Assembly (NCBI GenBank): GCA_016710525.1
Contig: JADJVQ010000003.1
Span: 186,001 to 250,000, forward strand
Direction of reading: 5' to 3'
DNA length: 64,000 nucleotides
Source: Burkholderiaceae bacterium
GTDB taxonomy: Bacteria > Pseudomonadota > Gammaproteobacteria > Burkholderiales > Burkholderiaceae_E
A program made the position numbers and the translations under genes. Positions within the stretch are counted from its first letter, which is position 1; every line of letters begins with the position of its first letter. The notes under the pieces were generated by a model that worked only from the letters and a program-made list of their open reading frames with translations, did not search any database and was not told where the DNA came from. Below, one piece after another: positions 16,283 to 24,471 of the stretch.

Positions 16283-17506
16283 ATGGACCCTGCCATCGTC
16301 GTCGATCACTTCGCAGCGGACCGCCGATCGCTGCGGGTCGCGCTGGTCACCGAAACCTTCCCGCCGGAGGTCAATGGGGTCGCGCGCACGATGGCGAGGG
16401 TCGTCGACGGCCTGCACGCCCGCCATCACGACATCCAGCTCGTACGTCCGCGCCAGGGCGCCGAGGCGCCCAGCGATCCGGCCGAACGATTCCAGCAGGT
16501 GCTCACGCATGGCCTGCCAGTGCCCAAGTACCCGAACCTGCGGATGGGCCTGCCGGCCAAGCGGGCGCTCACGCGGCTGTGGGCGACACGGCGGCCCGAT
16601 GTCGTGCACATCGCCACCGAGGGGCCGCTGGGCTGGTCGGCGTTGCGGGCGGCGATGCACCTGAAGCTGCCCGTGTGCTCGGACTTCCGGACCAACTTCC
16701 ATGCCTACAGTCAGCACTACGGTGTCGGGTGGCTGAAGAGTCCGATCGTTGCCTACCTGCGCGGGTTCCACAACCGCACCGGCTGCACGGTGGTGCCTAC
16801 CGATGCGCTGCGGCGCGACCTGGAACGGCTGGGCTTCCGGCACCTGGTCGTGGTGACCCGGGGCGTCGATGCCCGCTTGTTCGACCCTGTGCGCCGCAGC
16901 GCCGCGCTGCGCGAGCAATGGGGCGTGTCCGAGTCCGACCTGGTCGTGGCCTGTGTCGGGCGGCTGGCTGCCGAAAAGAATCTGGGCGTGCTGCTGAATA
17001 CCTTCGAGGCCATTCGCGCCGCGCAGCCGCGTGCCCGGCTGCTGCTGGTCGGCGATGGGCCGATGCGGGGCCAGCTTCAGGCCCAGTGCCCGCAGGCGAT
17101 CTTTGCCGGTCAGCGCGGCGGTGAGGATCTGGCCGCGCACTACGCATCGGCCGATCTGTTCGTGTTCCCCAGCCTGACCGAGACCTTCGGCAATGTCACC
17201 ACCGAGGCGATGGCGAGCGGATTGCCGGTGGTGGCCTTCGATTGCGCGGGTGCCGCGCAACTGATCGAGTCCGGCCGCAACGGCATGCTGGCCGATCGAG
17301 GCGATCCGGCCATGATGATCCGGCAGGCGGTTGCGCTGGCCGCGGATCGGTCCTTGTGTCGTCTGATCGGGGAGCGTGCGCGCCTCACCGCGTGTGCCCA
17401 GGACTGGGACGGCGTGATCACGCGCTTCGAGGGCGTGCTCGAGCAGGTGATCGCGGCTCAAGCCGATCCGCTGACGCTGAAGGGCGCTCTGCCCGCACCG
17501 GGATGA
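16283..17506 (+). CDS. Glycosyltransferase family 4 (diacylglycerol/phosphatidylinositol glycosyltransferase-like)
   Basis: A 407-residue GT-B enzyme. The N-terminal LRVALVTETFPPEVNGVARTM (residues 14-34) contains the glycine-rich acceptor loop seen in lipid glycosyltransferases of the SqdX/DgdA/PimB type. The C-terminal half has VVACVGRLAAEKNLGVLL and FPSLTETFGNVTTEAMASGLPVV with the E-x7-E motif. It would transfer a sugar from a nucleotide donor to a membrane lipid or to the glycolipid made by the GT28-like enzyme. ATG 16283 is chosen because it directly follows the PhoB promoter and lies 14 residues before the conserved motif. Confidence 0.85.
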   Translation: MDPAIVVDHFAADRRSLRVALVTETFPPEVNGVARTMARVVDGLHARHHDIQLVRPRQGAEAPSDPAERFQQVLTHGLPVPKYPNLRMGLPAKRALTRLWATRRPDVVHIATEGPLGWSALRAAMHLKLPVCSDFRTNFHAYSQHYGVGWLKSPIVAYLRGFHNRTGCTVVPTDALRRDLERLGFRHLVVVTRGVDARLFDPVRRSAALREQWGVSESDLVVACVGRLAAEKNLGVLLNTFEAIRAAQPRARLLLVGDGPMRGQLQAQCPQAIFAGQRGGEDLAAHYASADLFVFPSLTETFGNVTTEAMASGLPVVAFDCAGAAQLIESGRNGMLADRGDPAMMIRQAVALAADRSLCRLIGERARLTACAQDWDGVITRFEGVLEQVIAAQADPLTLKGALPAPG

Positions 17507-17519
17507 CTTCGAACGCCCG

Positions 17520-17553
17520 GCGTCACGGCTGCGTCATCGCGCGTCGTTAAGTT
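17520..17553 (+). promoter_or_regulatory. PhoB-type box of the 5'-nucleotidase operon
   Basis: GCGTCAC (17520-17526) and GCGTCAT (17531-17537) are spaced 11 bp apart. TAAGTT at 17548-17553 is a possible -10 after ten bases. A leader of roughly 50 bases holds GGAG before GTG 17608. Confidence 0.5.
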
Positions 17554-17607
17554 GTCCCTGATCGGGTGCCCATCTTGCACCCACAGCACCTACCCGGAGA
17601 CCGCACC

Positions 17608-19485
17608 GTGACTATTCGTCGCATCGCCGCAGTGATCGCCGTTTTCAGCGGCCTGGGCCTGACCGCCTGCAGCAGCAACAACAGCAGCACGCCCGAACCG
17701 GCGCCACAGCCTTTCGTGGTCAAGATGATCGGGTTCAACGACTACCATGGCAACCTGCAGTCGCCGGGGACCTTCGGCGTGAACACCGCCGTGGCGGCGG
17801 CCGACCGCCCGCCGGTGGGCGGCGCCGATTTTGTCGCGGCGCATGTCGCCCGACTGAAAAGCCAGAACCCGTTGAGCGTCGTTGTCGGCGCCGGCGATTC
17901 GATCGGTGCGACACCGCTGATCTCCGCGCTGTTTTTGGACGAGCCGTCGGTGGAAACGCTCAACCGGATCGGCCTGGAATTCAATGCGGTGGGCAATCAC
18001 GAGTTCGACAAAGGCGCGACCGAACTGCTGCGGCTCCAGAATGGCGGCTGCAAGGCGCAGAACGGGGTGACCGACCCTGGCAGCTGCAAGGGCGCCACGG
18101 TCGGCACGCCGGTTCCGTTCGAAGGCGCGAAGTTCAAGTGGCTGGCCGCCAACGTGGTGGCCACGGCCACCGGCAGGACGCTGCTGCCGGCCTATGGCAC
18201 CAAGACCTTCAACGGCGTGCAGGTGGCCTTCATCGGGATGACGCTGAAGGCCACGCCGACGATCGTGACGCCATCCGGTGTGGCGGGACTCGAGTTTCGC
18301 GATGAGGCGCAAACCGTCAATGCGCTGATTCCCGAACTGCGCGCCCAGGGCATCGAGGCCATCGTGGTCCTGGTCCATGAAGGCGGTTTCCAGACCGGCA
18401 GCCTGTCGGATATCAACGGGTGCGAAGGCGCGCTTGCCGGCTCGGCGATCGCCGACATCGTCAAGCGACTGGACAATGCGGTCGACCTGGTGGTCAGCGG
18501 CCACACACATGCCGCCTACAACTGCCGGCTGCCGAACGCCACCGGGCGGACGATTCCGGTCAGCAGTTCGAGTGCGTTCGGTCGGGTGCTGACCGACATG
18601 GACGTGACGATCGATCCGGTGACCAAGGACATCACCGCCGCAACGGTGACCAATCGTCTGGTGGTCCGCAACGATCCGACGCTGACGGCCGATGCGAAGG
18701 TGGCGAGCATCGTGGCCGCCTACAACGGGCTGGTTTCGCCGCTGGCCAATTCGGTGATCGGGTCGATCACCAGGGAGCTCGGCAACGGCGCGAGCGACTC
18801 GGCCTGCAACATCCCGGCTGGTGACCTGATCGCAGATTCGCAGCTTGCGGCCACGCAGCCGGCCGCGTTCGGCCAGGCGGTGATCGCCTTCATGAACCGG
18901 GGCGGTGTGCGTTCGCCAGGATTCCTGTTCACGCAAAGCGTCGCCGAGGGCGATGGCAACGTCACCTACGGCGAGGCCTTCACCGTGCAGCCGTTCGGCA
19001 ACAGCCTGGTCACGATGACGCTGACCGCGCAGGACATCAAGGACGTGCTCGAGCAGCAGTTCGCCGGCTGCCGCGGGCAGTCGGCCACCGCCACGCGGAT
19101 CATGATTCCTTCGACCGGCTTCAAGTACATCTGGGACGGCTCGAAGGCCTGCGACGCCCGCGTGCGCAATGTGACGCTGACCACCGGCGCATCGACCGAG
19201 CAGCTGGTGGACGCCGCGGGCAAGGTGCTCAATCCGGCCAAGACCTACCGGGTGACCGTCAACAACTTCATGGCCACCGGCGGCGACGGGTTCACCACAT
19301 TCCTGAAGGGGCAGAATCTGCTGGGCGGCGCACAGGACATCGATGCCCTGACCGCGTATCTCTCGCAGTACAAGGCGCCGCGGGCGCCGTATGCCCTCGG
19401 CAGTCAGCCCGCCGATCTCGGATCTCCCCGCATCCAGCGCGATGGCGGCACGACCTGCCCGAGCGGCGCCAACGTCAACAGCTGA
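17608..19485 (+). CDS. 5'-nucleotidase/UshA-like lipoprotein
   Basis: A 625-residue exported phosphohydrolase. The N-terminus is a lipoprotein signal with lipobox LTAC at about residue 17, so it is anchored to a membrane. The metallophosphatase domain shows GFNDYHGNLQ, VGAGDSIGATPLIS, GNHEFDKG and SGHTHAAYN. The C-terminal 5'-nucleotidase domain has GDLIADSQ, MNRGGVR, YGEAFTVQPFGN and NNFMATGGDGF. It releases phosphate from nucleotides outside the cytoplasm. GTG 17608 is preferred because GGAG lies seven bases upstream and it starts the signal peptide. With a Pho-type box upstream, it fits phosphate scavenging. The next gene starts five bases after its stop. Confidence 0.9.
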   Translation: MTIRRIAAVIAVFSGLGLTACSSNNSSTPEPAPQPFVVKMIGFNDYHGNLQSPGTFGVNTAVAAADRPPVGGADFVAAHVARLKSQNPLSVVVGAGDSIGATPLISALFLDEPSVETLNRIGLEFNAVGNHEFDKGATELLRLQNGGCKAQNGVTDPGSCKGATVGTPVPFEGAKFKWLAANVVATATGRTLLPAYGTKTFNGVQVAFIGMTLKATPTIVTPSGVAGLEFRDEAQTVNALIPELRAQGIEAIVVLVHEGGFQTGSLSDINGCEGALAGSAIADIVKRLDNAVDLVVSGHTHAAYNCRLPNATGRTIPVSSSSAFGRVLTDMDVTIDPVTKDITAATVTNRLVVRNDPTLTADAKVASIVAAYNGLVSPLANSVIGSITRELGNGASDSACNIPAGDLIADSQLAATQPAAFGQAVIAFMNRGGVRSPGFLFTQSVAEGDGNVTYGEAFTVQPFGNSLVTMTLTAQDIKDVLEQQFAGCRGQSATATRIMIPSTGFKYIWDGSKACDARVRNVTLTTGASTEQLVDAAGKVLNPAKTYRVTVNNFMATGGDGFTTFLKGQNLLGGAQDIDALTAYLSQYKAPRAPYALGSQPADLGSPRIQRDGGTTCPSGANVNS

Positions 19486-19489
19486 TTCC

Positions 19490-20638
19490 GTGCGCAGGTT
19501 GGCGGCGCTGCTGGCGGCCGGCTGTCTCGGGGGACTGCCGGGCCCGGTGTGGGCGCACGGCACGGCGGCCACGGTGGGACAGACCACCGGTGCCGCGTCG
19601 GCACGCACCGGTGGTGACTCCGACGATCGCCGGCTGCGCCTGCTGCTGGCCGGAGAGCGGGCATTGCGGCAGGGCGACCCTGCCGCCGCGCTGGCCCGCT
19701 TCGAAGAAGCCGCGTCGATCAGCCACGCCGTGGATACCGAGCTGGGCATCGTGCGCAGCCACATGCAGGCCGGCGAGTACCGGCGCGCACTGGCGTTCTG
19801 CGCGCACTCCGCCGGGGCCCATCCCGAGAGTCCGGCCGGTGCGGTGCTCTACATCGGGCTGCTGCACGCGGGGGCGCAGGTGGACCCGGCCCGGCGTCTG
19901 CTCGGCCAGTCGCTCGAGCGATTCCCGGACGATCCGCAATTGCGGGCATTGCGCCGGCTGCTGAGCGGTGACGCAGCGCAGCCCGGTCCCGAGCTCTTGC
20001 GCCCGCCCGCCCGTCTCGCGCCGTACGGGGTGCCGTCGCTGCCGGCGAGTGCCCGGGTGGTCGGCAGCGCCACGCTGATCAATGCCGGCCGACACGCGCT
20101 GATGCCGCTTGACTTGCTGCCCGCGGGCGTTCGATGGGTGCGCAATGGGTTGGGTCAGTCCTCCGCGGTCACGCTCGAACGGCGATTCCCGGCGATCGGG
20201 CTGGCGCTGGTGCGGCTGCACGCGCCGCTGGTCTTCGCGAGCCCGCTGGTCGAGGCGCCGCGGGACGCGTTTCCTGGCAGCCCCGCGTTCGCGACAGAGT
20301 ACGCGTCGGCGCGTGAGGCAGGCGCCGCATGGCCTGTTCTGCGGATCGGCTTCATCGGAGCGGCAAACCCCTCGGGCGATCGGCGGGATCTGGATGTGAG
20401 CATGCCCCAGGGGCCGCGGGGTGGGCCGATCTTCGATGCAAGCGGGCGTCTCGCGGGCATCGCGATCCGCGGGCCATCGCGCAGGGACCAGCTGATCCCC
20501 GTGCGCCTGCTGCGCGAGGCCGGTGTGGTCATCTCGGGCGATTCCCGGCCAGTGGCGCAGGACGCGCGTCTCGCCGCCGACGAAATCTACGAGACGGCGA
20601 TGCGCTCGACCCTGCAGGTCATCACCGCAGGGCGCTGA
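19490..20638 (+). CDS. Secreted TPR protein with an inactive trypsin-like domain
   Basis: A 382-residue protein. Residues 1-23 form a signal peptide ending VWA. Residues 40-165 are TPR-like helices (GERALRQGDPAAALARFEEA and similar). From about residue 180 the pattern follows HtrA/trypsin-like proteases (GSATLINAGRHALMPLDLL, then GPRGGPIFDASGRLAGIAI). The catalytic His position lacks histidine and the GNSGG serine is Arg310, so it is probably a pseudo-protease used for binding. It follows the 5'-nucleotidase by four bases, so GTG 19490 is likely translated in the same operon. Role unknown. Confidence 0.7.
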   Translation: MRRLAALLAAGCLGGLPGPVWAHGTAATVGQTTGAASARTGGDSDDRRLRLLLAGERALRQGDPAAALARFEEAASISHAVDTELGIVRSHMQAGEYRRALAFCAHSAGAHPESPAGAVLYIGLLHAGAQVDPARRLLGQSLERFPDDPQLRALRRLLSGDAAQPGPELLRPPARLAPYGVPSLPASARVVGSATLINAGRHALMPLDLLPAGVRWVRNGLGQSSAVTLERRFPAIGLALVRLHAPLVFASPLVEAPRDAFPGSPAFATEYASAREAGAAWPVLRIGFIGAANPSGDRRDLDVSMPQGPRGGPIFDASGRLAGIAIRGPSRRDQLIPVRLLREAGVVISGDSRPVAQDARLAADEIYETAMRSTLQVITAGR

Positions 20639-20646
20639 TTCTCGCG

Positions 20647-20702
20647 CGGTCATCGAGGCGTCACCGGCGCTTCATACCGACGTCATTGGCGCTGCGCAAC
20701 AT
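20647..20702 (+). promoter_or_regulatory. Four tandem PhoB half-sites and CAACAT -10 of the acyltransferase/ABC operon
   Basis: Four 7-mers repeat exactly every 11 bp: CGGTCAT (20647), GCGTCAC (20658), GCTTCAT (20669) and ACGTCAT (20680). Ten bases after the last comes CAACAT (20697-20702), and six bases later ATG 20709. The element CAACATCG matches CAGCATCG in the promoters at 10125 and 16271. Such a run is very unlikely by chance. It probably controls the operon down to about 27.2 kb. Confidence 0.7.
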
Positions 20703-20708
20703 CGGGCC

Positions 20709-21517
20709 ATGCAAACCCAAGCCACCCTCGATCAGGCCCTGCCCTGCGCGTCATCGGCCCGCCCGGCAGCGCCCCGCAACCGCCGCGTCTGGAGGCCGTC
20801 TGGGCGCGACACGACGACGAGGTGCGCGAAGCCCAACGCCTGCGCTACCGCGTCTTCGCCGATGAGATGGGCGCCCGGCTGACCACGCCGCCGGGCACCG
20901 AACCGGGCCTGGACGTCGACCGGTTCGACGCCCACTGCGAGCATCTGCTGGTGCGCTGCGTCGAGACCGACGATGCGCCGGCGCGCGTGGTGGGGACCTA
21001 CCGCGTGATGACCGGCCATGCGGCGCGACAGGTCGGCGGCTTTTATTCCGACGATGAGTTCGACCTGGCGCGGCTCGACCCGCTGCGTGCGCGCATGACG
21101 GAACTGGGCCGCTCGTGCACCGACGCGGAATGGCGCAGCGGTGCGGTCATCCTGCTGCTGTGGTCATCGCTGGCCGAATTCATGCACCGCCATCGATTGG
21201 ACCTGATGATCGGCTGCGCCAGCGTTCCGATGCGTGACGGCGGCCACGCGGCCGCGAGTCTGTGGAACACGCTTCGCCGCACCCATCTGGCGCCTGCCGA
21301 TGAACGGGTGAGTCCGCGCCTGGCGCTGCCGATCGACTCCTTGCGCGGCGACCTCGATGTCGAGCCGCCCGCCCTGATCAAGGGCTACCTGAAGTGCGGG
21401 GCCACGGTGCTCGGGCCGCCGTCCTGGGATCCCGACTTCGGCACCGCCGACCTGCCGATGATGCTCAAGCTGGCCGCGCTGCCGCCCTCGTATCGACGCC
21501 GATTCCTGAGAGCGTGA
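20709..21517 (+). CDS. GNAT-fold N-acyltransferase (OlsB/FeeM-like), N-terminus frameshifted
   Basis: The conserved part holds DEVREAQRLRYRVFADEMGARL, LVRCVETD, VVGTYRVM, ELGRSCTD and LIKGYLKCGA, as in acyl-carrier-protein-dependent N-acyltransferases that make ornithine lipids or N-acyl amino acids. Such an enzyme makes a phosphorus-free aminolipid. The Pho promoter points to ATG 20709, whose frame gives MQTQATLDQALP. The homologous continuation LRVIGPPGS...VWARHDDEV is in another frame, so one base seems missing at 20742-20744. Otherwise translation would begin only at GTG 20822, inside the conserved domain. The stop overlaps the ATG of the ABC ATPase (TGATG). Confidence 0.75.
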
Positions 21518-22662
21518 TGGCGGACATCCTGATTCGCGGCGTCAGCAAGGCGTTCGGCGCGACGCCGGTCCTGAAGGGTGTATCGCTGGGCGTGCACGAT
21601 GGCGAGTTCATCTCGCTGGTCGGGCCTTCGGGCTGCGGCAAGTCGACTCTGTTGCGCATCCTGGCAGGGCTCGAACGGCAGGACGCCGGCGAGGTGCACA
21701 TGGCCGGCGAATGCATGGATGCGCTGGCGCCTGGCGCGCGCGACATCGCGATGGTGTTCCAGTCCTACGCCTTGTATCCGCATCTGACCGTGCGCGAGAA
21801 CATCGCGGTGCCGCTGTCGGTGCGCCGCCTGAACCGCTGGCAGCGTCTGCCCGTCGTGGGCGGGATCTGGCCCGGGTCGCGCGCGATCCGCCAGCAGATC
21901 GACGACGAAGTGAAGGCGGCGGCCGGGCAGCTGGACATCGGCCACCTGCTCGAGCGCAAGCCCGGGCAGCTGTCGGGCGGCCAGCGCCAGCGGACCGCGC
22001 TGGGCAGAGCCATGGTGCGCCGTCCGCGCGCATTCCTGATGGACGAACCCTTGTCGAATCTCGATGCCAACCTGCGGGTGCAGATGCGCAGCGAAATCGT
22101 CGCGCTGCATCGGGCGCTCGGCGGCACCTTCGTCTACGTGACCCACGACCAGACCGAAGCGCTGACGATGTCGACCCGGGTGGCGGTGATGATCGACGGC
22201 GTGCTGCTGCAGGTGGCCAGTCCGGCGGACATCTACTTCGATCCCTCGGACCTGCGCGTCGCCGAGTTCATCGGCAATCCGCGCATCAACCTGCTGGCTT
22301 GCGAGACCAATGCCGACGGGCAGGTCTTCCATCGCGCCACCTCGCTGGGTCTGGCGCTGGCCAAGCCCGCCGGCGCCGGCATGCGGGTCACGGTCGGGCT
22401 GCGGCCCGAGGCGATCCGGCTGGGCCCCTGGGACCGGTCCGGGCTGCACGCAGTGGTTCGTACCCATGAACACCTGGGCGGCGAGGTGCTGGTCCAGGTC
22501 GAACTGACCGCCGGTGCCGGCAAGGTGACGGCGCGCTGCGATGCCCTGGGTGCGCTGCCCGGCATCGGCAGCGAAGTGACGATGCGCTTCGAGCCTGGAC
22601 GCGCGCTGGTTTTCGATGGCCATGGCCAGCGTCTCGCACTGGCGCCGTCCTGCCGTGCTTGA
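21517..22662 (+). CDS. ABC transporter ATP-binding protein, UgpC/MalK type
   Basis: A 381-residue ATPase. Walker A GPSGCGKST (residues 37-45), Q-loop VFQSYALYPHLT, signature LSGGQRQRTALGRA, Walker B FLMDEPLSNLD and H-loop THDQTEA are all present. The C-terminal part is the TOBE domain of sugar/glycerophosphate importers (VGLRPEAIRLGP). It powers the importer formed with the permease and receptor genes that follow. ATG 21517 overlaps the acyltransferase stop. Pho control and the phosphodiesterase downstream favour a glycerophosphodiester substrate over sugar. Confidence 0.88.
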   Translation: MADILIRGVSKAFGATPVLKGVSLGVHDGEFISLVGPSGCGKSTLLRILAGLERQDAGEVHMAGECMDALAPGARDIAMVFQSYALYPHLTVRENIAVPLSVRRLNRWQRLPVVGGIWPGSRAIRQQIDDEVKAAAGQLDIGHLLERKPGQLSGGQRQRTALGRAMVRRPRAFLMDEPLSNLDANLRVQMRSEIVALHRALGGTFVYVTHDQTEALTMSTRVAVMIDGVLLQVASPADIYFDPSDLRVAEFIGNPRINLLACETNADGQVFHRATSLGLALAKPAGAGMRVTVGLRPEAIRLGPWDRSGLHAVVRTHEHLGGEVLVQVELTAGAGKVTARCDALGALPGIGSEVTMRFEPGRALVFDGHGQRLALAPSCRA

Positions 22663-22762
22663 GCACGCCAAGCCGCTGTGACTGCCCGCGCGCCGTCGAC
22701 TCCGGCTGCCGCGTCCGACGCTGGCCATCGGGCAGGTCCTGGCGGCGCCGGCGGTCGCGCTG

Positions 22763-24409
22763 ATGCTGCTGCTGCTGGTCGGGCCGCTGGCCGTGGTGCT
22801 GGCGCTGTCGCTGACCGACTATCAGCTCGGCGCCGAGACCCTGGCCTTCATCGGGCTGGACAACTATGTGGCGATGGCCGGTGACCGGGTGTTCTGGAAG
22901 TCGCTGCGCAATACGGCCCTGTACAGCCTGGCGGTCGTGCCTGGCTCGGTCGGCCTGGGCCTGGCAGCCGCCCTGCTGATCCACAGTGCGGCCCGCGGCC
23001 AGGCGGTGTATCGCGCCGTGCTCTTCCTGCCGGTGATGGCCACGCTGATCGCGATGGCGCTGGTCTGGGAGTTCATGCTGCATCCCGGCTTCGGCCTGGT
23101 GAACCTGAGCCTGAAGAGTGTCGGCCTGGCGCCGCACAACTGGCTCAACGACGAGTCGCTGGCGCTGTGGGTGCTGGCCGTGATCGGCATCTGGCAGGGG
23201 TTCGGGTTCAACATGGTTCTGTTCAGTGCCGGCCTGCTGGGCATACCGCGCCCGCTCTACGAGGCGGCCGCGATCGACGGCGTGCCGGCCGGATGGGCGC
23301 GCTTTTCCCTGGTCACCTGGCCCATGCTCGCGCCGGTGACGCTGTTCGTGCTGGTGGTGACCACCATCAAGTCGTTCCAGGTCTTCGACACGGTGCAGGT
23401 GCTGACCAAGGGCGGGCCGAACAAGGCCACCGAGGTGCTGGTCTATACCCTGTATGCCGAAGGCTTCGAGTTCTTCCGATCGGGCTACGCGTCGGCGGTG
23501 ACGGTGGTCTTCCTCGCGATCGTGATGCTGATCAGCGTCGTCAAGACGCGCTGGCTCGATCGCCGGGTCCACTACATGAGCCGCGTCCGTCCGCTGCTTG
23601 CCGAGGGCGCCCGCCACGCCGGACTGCTGGCGCTGGCGGTCTTCGCGCTGCTGCCGTTCGCATGGATGCTGTCCACCGCGAGCAAGCCCGAGACCGAGGT
23701 GTACAGCGATGTGCTGCACTGGCTGCCGCAGCGGTTCGCACTGCTGGACAACTTCCAGGCGGCTTTCGCCAAGGCGCCGCTGCTGCGCCTGCTGGCCAAT
23801 GGCGTGATCGTCACCGCCTGCATCTTCGGGCTGCAGTTGCTGGTCGCGCTGCCGGCTGCCTACGCACTGGCCAAGCTGGACTTCCGCGGGCGCGACACGC
23901 TGATGGCCGCGGTGCTGCTGGGCATGCTGGTTCCCCAGCATGCGGTGGCCGTGCCGGTGTTTCTGCTGCTGCACACCGCGGGCCTGCTCGACAGCTATGC
24001 CGCGCTGATCCTGCCCTGGACCCTGTCGGTGTTCGGCATCTTCCTGTTGCGCCAGTTCTTCAAGACCGTGCCCAACGACCTGATCGATGCGGCCCGCATC
24101 GACGGGCTCTCGGAGCTGGCGATCGTCTGGCGGGTGATGCTGCCCACCGCCTGGCCGGCGGTCACCGCGTTCGCGATCTTCTCGGTCGTGGCCCATTGGA
24201 ACGACTACTTCTGGCCACTGATCGTCATCAACAGCCCCGAGTTCCTGACACCGCCCCTGGGCGTGGCGCAATTCCGCAATCAGGAGGCGGGCACCAACTA
24301 TGGCGTGCTGATGGCCGCCGCCATCGTCGTCATTGCGCCCCTGCTCATCGCGTTCGCGCTGGCGCAGCGCCGATTCGTCGAGGGCATCACCTTCACCGGC
24401 ATCAAATAG
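22763..24409 (+). CDS. Two ABC permease domains (UgpA-like and UgpE-like) fused in one reading frame
   Basis: The 548-codon frame encodes two MalFG-type permeases end to end. The first has its EAA loop at YEAAAIDGVPAGWARF and ends DRRVHY, where UgpA-type proteins normally stop. The second begins at once with MSRVRPLL at ATG 23576 and has its EAA loop at IDAARIDGLSELAIVW. In relatives these are separate proteins. The upstream frame (RRRLRLPRPTLAIGQVL) is open back to a stop at 22679 but has no ATG before 22763. GTG 22678 is in another frame, so an indel near 22680-22690 is possible. True fusion or sequence error is open; separate initiation at 23576 is also possible. Confidence 0.75.
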   Translation: MLLLLVGPLAVVLALSLTDYQLGAETLAFIGLDNYVAMAGDRVFWKSLRNTALYSLAVVPGSVGLGLAAALLIHSAARGQAVYRAVLFLPVMATLIAMALVWEFMLHPGFGLVNLSLKSVGLAPHNWLNDESLALWVLAVIGIWQGFGFNMVLFSAGLLGIPRPLYEAAAIDGVPAGWARFSLVTWPMLAPVTLFVLVVTTIKSFQVFDTVQVLTKGGPNKATEVLVYTLYAEGFEFFRSGYASAVTVVFLAIVMLISVVKTRWLDRRVHYMSRVRPLLAEGARHAGLLALAVFALLPFAWMLSTASKPETEVYSDVLHWLPQRFALLDNFQAAFAKAPLLRLLANGVIVTACIFGLQLLVALPAAYALAKLDFRGRDTLMAAVLLGMLVPQHAVAVPVFLLLHTAGLLDSYAALILPWTLSVFGIFLLRQFFKTVPNDLIDAARIDGLSELAIVWRVMLPTAWPAVTAFAIFSVVAHWNDYFWPLIVINSPEFLTPPLGVAQFRNQEAGTNYGVLMAAAIVVIAPLLIAFALAQRRFVEGITFTGIK

Positions 24410-24471
24410 CGTCGGTCCGCCGCCCCGCGTCCGCCGCTTCCCGTTCACTTCCCTGCTGGAGCTCTGTTCAC

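Noticed and set aside
17590..19764. A 724-codon minus-strand open frame opposite the 5'-nucleotidase
   Set aside because: The plus strand has a signal peptide and all metallophosphatase motifs; the minus frame has none.
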